This document shows positions 25,040-31,037 of a DNA stretch of 64,000 nt, piece by piece (within the stretch, counting starts at the first letter, position 1; each line of letters opens with the position of its first letter). The notes beneath the pieces were generated by a model that saw nothing but the letters and a program-made list of their open reading frames with translations, was not told where the DNA came from and ran no database searches. The stretch covers positions 744,001 to 808,000 of the forward strand of contig CAWJCM010000007.1 in NCBI GenBank assembly GCA_963841405.1, given 5' to 3'. Origin of the DNA: DATBLE01 sp963841405 (GTDB lineage: Bacteria; Actinomycetota; Thermoleophilia; Gaiellales; Gaiellaceae). The position numbers and the translations under genes are program-made.

Positions 25040-26665
25040 TCAGCCTCGCAGCCTGTCGAGCACGTCGGTGGTCACCGAGGTGCGCTGGACGCCGAAGTAC
25101 TGAACCAAGAGCACGAAGACGAGCAGCCCGACGAAGACGTCGAACAGCAAGAGCAGCGCCAGGATCAAGGGCAGGCTGGGTGCGATCACGAGGGCGGCCA
25201 GCGTGACGCCGTTCTCGAGGACGAGGAAGCCGATCAGTTGCGAGGGCGCGTATGGACGGAGGATCATCAGCAGGAAGGCGACGAGCACGATTGCGACCGC
25301 GATGCCTAGCGCCTCGAGCGGGAGTCCGCTGCTCCCCAGCTTGAGCTGGGAGGTCGCCAGAAGAGCGAAGCTGGCGAGCAGGAGCCCGAGCAGCGCGGCG
25401 CCGGGAGCGCGGACGACGGAGGGGACGCGGCTCGGCACGTCGAGGTTGCGAATGATCAGACCGACGGCGACCGGGATCAGCAGCGTCTTGAAGGCGATGG
25501 TGATCGCCCCGATCGCATACAGGTCGCTGTGCCCGAGCTTGGCGGCTGCAGCGAAGGCGACGACGGCGATCGCCGCTGAGCCGAGTCCGTACAGGCGCAG
25601 TTGTCCCCAGATGTCCTGGGAGCGCAGCAGGGCGAACTCGAGCAGCAGGACGATCACAGCGACGACGCTCGCAATGCCGCCGAAGACGGTCAGATGGACG
25701 GGGCCGAACTCGCGCTGGAGGATGAACGTGATCACGGCGAGCACAGCAAGCAGGAAGCTGCCGACCGTGAACTCCGGGATCTTGTAGAGGCGGAGCTTCG
25801 CGAACGACGACTCAATGACGACGATCGCCGCCCCGACGCCCAGGGCCTTGGCGAACAGGACGGCGATGGCGATCAGGATGCTGCTCAGGCGGCGATCGCC
25901 GGCAAGACCCCATGGCACCGTCAAGACATTGGCCAGGATCACGTAAAGGATCAACTGCTTCATCGACGAGCCCCAGCGCAGCAGCGCGAATCCCGGCCCT
26001 GAATGCTCGATCGTCCGTCCTTCCTCGATCATTCCGAACTCGAGCGTGGCTCCGTGGTTCTCCAGCGGGATCCGCCCGGTCTCCGAGATCACGACCATGA
26101 AGAAGGCCGCTGCCGCCAGTAAATGCGCGGGGCGCACGACCTCGACCGCGGAGGACTTCAAGGTGGCGGCGAAGGCATACGGAAGATCGGTGCCCGTGAT
26201 CAACGCCACGCTGAAGATGACGAAGATGATCGTCGGCTCGCCGAGCGCGCCGAAGCTCCGCAGCCGGCTCGAGCCGAGCTGGGCATAAGGGCTCCCGCTG
26301 TCGATTGCCGCCAGGGAGACGGCGTAGCTGGCCAGGCCGAGCACGAAGCCGCCGCCGAGGAGGTCGCCCATGTACGCCGGCTGGGGCGGGAAATCCGTCA
26401 ACACCGGGATCAGGAGCGGAACGACGCAGTAGCAGCCGAAAGCGACGTACGGAGCGATCCTGAACACCGGCCCTGCCCCCTCGGGCAGGACTGTCTCCTT
26501 GCGAAAGAACTTGGCGATGTCGTAATACGGCTGAAGCAGGCGCGGCCCGTGGCGCTGCTGAATGATCGCCTCGACGCGGGCGATCACTCCGGTGACCAGG
26601 GGCGAGAGCAGGAGGATCGTCCCCAGCTGGAAGACCTGGATAGCTCCGTCGCTCAGATGCGGCAT
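25040..26665 (-). CDS. HyfC (NuoH-like) - HyfE (NuoK-like) fusion membrane subunit
   Basis: 541 residues with two recognisable halves. Residues 1 to about 320 are NuoH/HyfC-like: IIQQRHGPRLLQPYYDIAKF, ETGRIPLENHGATLEFGMIEE and a KLRLYKIPEF end. Residues from about 325 are HyfE/NuoK-like with several helices and LIGFLVLENGVTLAALV. In most Hyf and Ehr clusters these are separate genes, so the fusion is noteworthy. It is the first gene of the operon; AGGAGA lies upstream of the ATG at 26665. The 200-nt gap to the divergent pyrophosphatase-like gene should hold both promoters; none is convincing by eye. Confidence 0.88.
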   Translation of the reverse strand: MPHLSDGAIQVFQLGTILLLSPLVTGVIARVEAIIQQRHGPRLLQPYYDIAKFFRKETVLPEGAGPVFRIAPYVAFGCYCVVPLLIPVLTDFPPQPAYMGDLLGGGFVLGLASYAVSLAAIDSGSPYAQLGSSRLRSFGALGEPTIIFVIFSVALITGTDLPYAFAATLKSSAVEVVRPAHLLAAAAFFMVVISETGRIPLENHGATLEFGMIEEGRTIEHSGPGFALLRWGSSMKQLILYVILANVLTVPWGLAGDRRLSSILIAIAVLFAKALGVGAAIVVIESSFAKLRLYKIPEFTVGSFLLAVLAVITFILQREFGPVHLTVFGGIASVVAVIVLLLEFALLRSQDIWGQLRLYGLGSAAIAVVAFAAAAKLGHSDLYAIGAITIAFKTLLIPVAVGLIIRNLDVPSRVPSVVRAPGAALLGLLLASFALLATSQLKLGSSGLPLEALGIAVAIVLVAFLLMILRPYAPSQLIGFLVLENGVTLAALVIAPSLPLILALLLLFDVFVGLLVFVLLVQYFGVQRTSVTTDVLDRLRG

Positions 26666-26866
26666 CCGGTCCCGACGTCTCCTTTCCTGCGTCTCATGCG
26701 GCGCAAGTAGAAGCCATCAGCCGTCGGGACGGCGGTTCGGAGCGGTCCGCTCCCGCCAGAGCTTCATCTGGCGTCGACAAAGCGTAACGAAATCGCGAGC
26801 CGGAAGCCCGGACGCCTCGGCTGCGAGCACCCGTGCCATGCTTGGAAGAACTACCCTCTGCGTCAG

Positions 26867-27358
26867 ATGGAGCTGTCCTGTTTCGTCGAGATCCCGCGCG
26901 GGAGCCGCAACAAGTACGAATACGACGAGGCCCGCGGAGTGATCAAGCTCGATCGTCTGCTCTTCTCCTCCGTCGTTTACCCAGGTGATTACGGGTTCCT
27001 CGAAGAGACCCTCACCGAGAGCGGTAATCGGCTCAACGCCCTCGTCCTCGTGAGCGAGCCCACTTTTCCTGGTTGTCGGGTCGATGTACGCCCGATTGGG
27101 CTATTCGAGATGAGGGACAGCGAGGAGGGCATCAACGACAAGGTGCTTTGCGTGCCGATCGCCGATCCGGAGTGGCGCGAGGTGCGCGAGCTGGAAGACG
27201 TCTCACAGCGTCTCCGCGATGAGATCGCCCACTTCTTCGCCATCTACAAGGAACTGGAACCCGAGCGGGTCACGTCGATCGAGGGCTGGGCCGATCGCCA
27301 GACTGCAGAACGTGAGATCGAGGCGGCCCGAGCACGCCACGCCGACGCTCTGCAATAG
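26867..27358 (+). CDS. Family I inorganic pyrophosphatase homologue, probably catalytically impaired
   Basis: 163 residues, family fold evident from ELSCFVEIPRGSRNKYEYD, VVYPGDYGFLEETL and RPIGLFEMRDSEEG. The signature metal-binding loop, DGDPxD in active enzymes (E. coli D65/D67/D70), reads SGNRLN. All three aspartates are replaced, and the residue aligned with D102 appears to be Asn in GINDK. The ATG at 26867 was chosen at the family start. Substrate-binding K and Y residues upstream are kept. It is divergent from the Ehr-type operon. It may be a non-catalytic phosphate-binding protein; no frameshift or stop suggests simple decay. Confidence 0.85.
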   Translation: MELSCFVEIPRGSRNKYEYDEARGVIKLDRLLFSSVVYPGDYGFLEETLTESGNRLNALVLVSEPTFPGCRVDVRPIGLFEMRDSEEGINDKVLCVPIADPEWREVRELEDVSQRLRDEIAHFFAIYKELEPERVTSIEGWADRQTAEREIEAARARHADALQ

Positions 27359-27361
27359 AGG

Positions 27362-27389
27362 CAGGCGGGCCGAACCTACGGCTCGCCTG
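27362..27389 (+). terminator. Hairpin after the pyrophosphatase-like gene
   Basis: An 11-bp stem, CAGGCGGGCCG paired with CGGCTCGCCTG (one G-T wobble), with loop AACCTA, begins 3 nt after the stop. No T-tract follows. Good candidate for an intrinsic-type terminator. Confidence 0.65.
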
Positions 27390-27468
27390 AAGCGGTTGAC
27401 GAACGTCGAACCCGGAGAACCAGCCTGCAGGACTGAGTCAGGCGTCTGTTACGCAACGCGGGACATTC

Positions 27469-27517
27469 GAGCAGCGGTTCCTAAACCGCGTGCGCTGGTT
27501 CGATTTCGGCCGGGGCA
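27469..27517 (+). pseudogene. tRNA-Arg(CCT) 3' fragment
   Basis: Keeps GAGCAGCGG, TTCCTAAACCGCGTGCGC and the GGTTCGAT T-loop, ending GGGGCA. It lacks the 5' acceptor strand and D-arm 5' half, and the T-stem no longer pairs. It is not a functional tRNA. Confidence 0.75.
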
Positions 27518-27611
27518 CTCTCAATCCCTCTGTCCGTCTCGTTTTTCCTCCTTCTGGGCCGGTTCGAGCCGGCCGGGATTTCCTAACTCATGTTTCCAAA
27601 CTTCTCGGGCG
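27469..27611. repeat. Long direct repeat B: degenerate copy of tRNA-Arg 3' part and flank
   Basis: Matches 17134-17282 along its full length with scattered changes, including a lost T in the anticodon loop region and changed T-stem bases. Because the tRNA 5' half is absent, this looks like the displaced end left when an element integrates into a tRNA 3' end. The gap from 27390 to 27468 and the stretch 27612-27731 hold nothing I recognise. Confidence 0.7.
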
Positions 27612-27731
27612 CTTTCCGCCCGCGTGGCGAGATCTCTAACCGACAGGTCCAGCGAGACAACATTCGCTGCTTCTGCCGCCGCGATTCGTCGATGTTGAAC
27701 ATCTCGATTCGGGAGCCGATGGACGGCCGGT

Positions 27732-27956
27732 CTACTCGTCCTCTTGGACGCGGCCGTACTGGCCAGGGATCCACCCCCAGCCCCAGATCGGAACCGGCTG
27801 GTCGGACGGAGCGCCGTACTCATCCTCGGGATCGACGTCGATTGACCGGACTTCACAGTGGTGGAGCCGGTCGTCGCCGAGGTCGAAGACATATTCGAAC
27901 GAGGTTCTGCCTCGGAAACCCAGTGCAGCGAGCGTTACGAGGCTCCGGCCTGACAC
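27732..27956 (-). CDS. Possible truncated pRiA4b ORF3-like (IS1096 passenger-type) protein
   Basis: 74 residues from a GTG at 27956. Contains FEYVFDLGDDRLHHCEV and PIWGWGWIPGQYGR, resembling the C-terminal part of plasmid pRiA4b ORF3-like proteins. The open frame extends upstream with IKVELVSGRS, the usual start of that domain. The middle of the domain, about 60-100 residues, appears deleted. It may be a short derivative or a decaying remnant. It follows the next gene by 30 nt in the same orientation. Assignment rests on short motifs and is tentative. Confidence 0.45.
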   Translation of the reverse strand: MSGRSLVTLAALGFRGRTSFEYVFDLGDDRLHHCEVRSIDVDPEDEYGAPSDQPVPIWGWGWIPGQYGRVQEDE

Positions 27957-27986
27957 GAGCTCGACTTTGATCGAGACCCCGCCTTC

Positions 27987-28313
27987 CTAGCCACGCCGCC
28001 GCCGCTCCGTCGCCGCCCACCAGTCGGGCCGCTCGTCTTCCGCGGTCAGGTGCTCGAGCGTCGCTGCGATAGCCTCGGCGTACGAGCCCGAGCCGCCGCG
28101 GAAGCAGAACTTCCACAGCTCTTGCGTCGCCTTGTGGTAGCGGTGGACCACCTCATCGACATCGTGGACGTCGAGCTCGCCGGCGCGGTAGCTTTCGATC
28201 GCCTCGGCCACGTGCTCGACGAGTCCCGCGAGCTCCGCCTCGTGGTAGGTCGCGACAAGCGCTCGGGCGACCCGCCGTTTCTCCTTCTCGCCGTGGCCTT
28301 CGCACGCCGCCAT
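27987..28313 (-). CDS. Conserved-looking small hypothetical protein
   Basis: 108 residues, ATG at 28313, with strongly G/C-biased third positions that mark it as real coding. It is predicted almost wholly alpha-helical and charged (VARALVATYHEAELAGLVEH, DVDEVVHRYHKATQELWKF), ending ERPDWWAATERRRRG. No signal peptide or membrane helix is seen. I do not recognise a function. It lies among mobile-element scars, next to a pRiA4b-like fragment. Confidence 0.65.
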   Translation of the reverse strand: MAACEGHGEKEKRRVARALVATYHEAELAGLVEHVAEAIESYRAGELDVHDVDEVVHRYHKATQELWKFCFRGGSGSYAEAIAATLEHLTAEDERPDWWAATERRRRG

Positions 28314-28352
28314 CGCGCGGGAGGGTAACGCGCAACTACGACTCGGCGCCCC

Positions 28353-28690
28353 TCACTTCTCGGTGCGCGGGCGCGACCAGATCTCCTCGAGCCGGCCTCG
28401 AGCCTCGTTGGGGTCCAGCTCGCGGATATCGCTCTCGGGCACCCCCGCTCGCAGGAGCCCCTGGACGACCCAGGCCGGGATCGAAGGGCCGACGGCAGGA
28501 GCGGTGGGCTCGTGCGCTTCCCGCGGGACCGGCTGACCCGTGCGGAGCGCCTCCCAGAACTGCTCTTCGCTGTCCAGGTCGAGCTGATGCTTCCAGATGC
28601 GCTGCCAAAGGCCCGGGTCACCTCGCTGCCGAGCGAAAGGCGCTCGAAAACGATCTTGCCGTCGTACGTGGCAGACTGCGCTGGCTGGCC
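28353..28690 (-). pseudogene. Frameshifted, start-less fragment of an unrecognised protein
   Basis: High-GC3 coding runs in two frames. An upstream part reads SATYDGKIVFERLSLGSEV; after a one-base slip near 28622 it continues DPGLWQRIWKHQLDLDSEEQ and runs to a stop at 28353, ending EEIWSRPRTEK. Joined, it makes about 115 residues, but no acceptable start codon is found upstream. It looks like a broken, N-terminally truncated gene. Confidence 0.5.
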
Positions 28691-28775
28691 ATCGTGACCG
28701 TTACGGCGACGGTGATGGTCTCAGGGTTCGCGGTAGCCGCCGTCGTCATAAAGCGGAGAGGGGCAAGAGCGGGGA

Positions 28776-28997
28776 TCAGGGCTGGTCCGTCGCGAGGAAC
28801 TCCTCCCGCCAGCCGGCGATCCTCCCGGCCGACTGCCCCGTCTCTCGTGCCAACAGATCAAGCGACTCCCCCGCAGCAACCGGAGCACCACCTGCTCCTT
28901 CCGCCGCGCGCTCCAGCGCACCTCGCGGCTCGCCTCCGGCTCGCCGCGCCGGAGCGCGGCCCTGACCCTCCATGCCAGCCTCCCGCACATCGGACAT
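28776..28997 (-). pseudogene. Remnant of a transposase helix-turn-helix (OrfA-like) protein
   Basis: Two overlapping frames together rebuild an OrfA-type sequence. One gives EVRWSARRKEQVVLRLLRG, the other ESLDLLARETGQSAGRIAGW and REEFLATDQP. A single frameshift separates them, and the frame ends early. The pattern (charged helix, VVLRLLRGE, then HTH and W-R-E-x-F/A-L) is that of IS3-like helix-turn-helix subunits. No OrfB is present. From 28998 to 29077 nothing is recognised. Confidence 0.55.
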
Positions 28998-29077
28998 CGT
29001 GACCTCCCGGTCCAGTCACGTGTCCGGACGGAACCTGGAGCGCTGACGTGGAGTGCCTTCAGCAGGTCATAGGCAGA

Positions 29078-30859
29078 TCAGCCGAGGTGAAAGGCGGTGC
29101 GCATACTCAGAGTCGACGGATCAGCCGCGTGTCCGATGTACGCCAGCCCGAGCAGCTGTTCGGCGGTCTTGAGCAGCGAGTAGTGGTCGAAGTGAGCCGT
29201 AGCACGGGTGCCGGGCACCGTCGCGGGGCTGATGACGACGGACGCGACGTGATTCCCCGCCCCCCCGTCGTCCTCGTCCCAGGTGACGAAGACAGCGGTG
29301 CGGCCAGAGCGGTAGCCGGGACTGGTCAGGATCTGAGGCATCCAACTGGCGAGCCAGGCGTCTCCACTGCCGACACCACAGTCGTGCATGTCGTTGCAGA
29401 GGTCGGGCGTCACGAACGAGAACCCCGGCAGCTTGTTGTCCCGCAGGTCGGATGCCAGCGCTCCGGCAGATGTCGTGCCGAGAGGAACGTCACGACTCGC
29501 GCAGTCTCCACGAATGCCGGTGAAGTACGCAGCCGGATTGTGCTTGACCGCGTACCGGCCGGAATCCTTGAGCGAGCACTTGACCGGCATGACCTCCTCG
29601 TAGCTCTTCCAGCCAAGACCGGCCGCCGAGGCCTGACTGAAAATGCTCGGCGCGGATATCGGGTGGGCCGCTGGTCCGTCATCATCGGTGATCCCTTGGG
29701 TGTCGCCCGAAGCAGCCGCGATGTAGTTCGGGAGCGACGGATGCGAGACGCCGTGGTAGTCGGTGGCGAGCCCGCACTGTCCGGCAAGGCGATTCAGATA
29801 CGGTGCCGACTGGTTGCCGACGATCTGGGCGTAGGAATGGTTCTCCATCCAGATCCAGATCACATGCGTAATCGGTTGTGCCTTGCCTCCCGTGCACGGC
29901 GCGTTCACCGTCGGAGTGGCGGTCGACGGCACCGTCGGGGGCGGCGGTGTCGGAGGGACGCGCGTGGGCGTCCGGTGGAGGACGTCCAGGTACGCGCCGA
30001 AGCCGGTGTGGGTCGTCCACTCCTTGGCGGACTCGACGGCGGTTCCCTCCCCCCACTCGTTGAAGGACGTGATCAGCTGCCACGGCGCCCTCGAGGACAC
30101 CATGTCGCGCACCTGGCGACGCCAGCGCGAGATGCTTCGGACTAGACGGGGCTTCCGTTCGTTCGCCTTCCAGAAGCCAGGACTGATCGAGAATGAGTAG
30201 CCGGTCTTTGCATCCTCAGCCTTCGCGCCCACGTACTGATGCCAGGAATCGGGTTGGTTCGCGCACCTGCGATAGCCAGGGAAAACCTTCAGCACGACAT
30301 ACCAGCGATCGCCGGCGGCCTGATCCCAACGGCTGGCAACAGAGCATGTTGTGTCGTTCGCGCTGTAGACGAAGATCAGCGGCTTGCCACCCAGCCGGGC
30401 GTAGGCCGTCGACGCGGTGTAGCGCGCCGCGTACGCCAGGTCGGCGCGAATCGCATCGACGGATGGGTCGCCGGTACCCTCGCGCTCGTAGTAGAGCGCC
30501 CAGCGAAGTCCCGAACCCAATGCCTTGGTTCGTGCCAGCAGAAGCGGGACACGCGTCGCCTCGGCATGCGTTCCAGGCCCCCACCAGGACGCGAGGGCCA
30601 ACTGCACCCGAGCGTACCCCAGTGCGCGGATATGCCCATCGACGACCGAAGGTCTCGACGAGCTATACCAGCCGGCGGTCGGCTTGAAGTGCGGCCACGC
30701 GCCCCCGACGCGCCAGGTCTCCGGATACCACGGATAGAAAAACGCGGCACGAGCGGGGAGCGAGATGTTGTCAGGCGCCGTCCTGGCGCCCGACGACACC
30801 GCGCCGACTGTGATCGCCGCCACGGCGGCGAGAACAACGAAAAATCGCATCAGTCTCAT
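29078..30859 (-). CDS. Secreted GH99-like hydrolase fused to PF04185 phosphoesterase
   Basis: 593 residues from ATG 30859 (ATG 30850 also possible). After a signal peptide, residues about 35-310 are GH99-like: AAFFYPWYPETW, LASWWGPGTH, ALYYEREGTGDP, KPLIFVYSA and SFNEWGEGTAVESA. The last carries the E-x-x-E pair corresponding to the catalytic glutamates of endo-mannosidases. A Pro/Thr-rich linker (about 312-335) leads to a phosphoesterase domain with IWMENHSYAQI, PSLPNYIAAASGDTQG and VFVTWDEDDGG. This pairs a putative mannan hydrolase with a phosphodiesterase or acid phosphatase in one secreted protein. It is divergent from the next GH99-like gene. Confidence 0.85.
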   Translation of the reverse strand: MRLMRFFVVLAAVAAITVGAVSSGARTAPDNISLPARAAFFYPWYPETWRVGGAWPHFKPTAGWYSSSRPSVVDGHIRALGYARVQLALASWWGPGTHAEATRVPLLLARTKALGSGLRWALYYEREGTGDPSVDAIRADLAYAARYTASTAYARLGGKPLIFVYSANDTTCSVASRWDQAAGDRWYVVLKVFPGYRRCANQPDSWHQYVGAKAEDAKTGYSFSISPGFWKANERKPRLVRSISRWRRQVRDMVSSRAPWQLITSFNEWGEGTAVESAKEWTTHTGFGAYLDVLHRTPTRVPPTPPPPTVPSTATPTVNAPCTGGKAQPITHVIWIWMENHSYAQIVGNQSAPYLNRLAGQCGLATDYHGVSHPSLPNYIAAASGDTQGITDDDGPAAHPISAPSIFSQASAAGLGWKSYEEVMPVKCSLKDSGRYAVKHNPAAYFTGIRGDCASRDVPLGTTSAGALASDLRDNKLPGFSFVTPDLCNDMHDCGVGSGDAWLASWMPQILTSPGYRSGRTAVFVTWDEDDGGAGNHVASVVISPATVPGTRATAHFDHYSLLKTAEQLLGLAYIGHAADPSTLSMRTAFHLG

Positions 30860-30861
30860 TG

Positions 30862-30877
30862 TGCGGAAGTTTCCGCA
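30862..30877. promoter_or_regulatory. 16-bp palindrome between divergent GH99-like genes
   Basis: TGCGGAAGTTTCCGCA: 7-bp perfect arms with a 2-nt spacer, 3 nt upstream of the leftward gene's ATG and 160 nt from the rightward start. Its position suits an operator; alternatively it forms a small mRNA hairpin. No regulator is assigned. Confidence 0.45.
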
Positions 30878-31037
30878 GCAAGAAAAGGCTCTCCTTGCCC
30901 GGGCCATTCACGATGGTCTCGGCCGTCGAGGAGCGGGAGACCCGCATCTCTGGCTGTTGCCTCGCGCGGAGCCCGCTCGAGGCGTAGGACTTACAGCCCA
31001 TTGCTCAACGCGCGCGGCGGCGACGACACTCATCCAG

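Noticed and set aside
27469..27540. Second functional tRNA-Arg
   Set aside because: The 5' acceptor strand and part of the D-arm are missing and the T-stem is mismatched.
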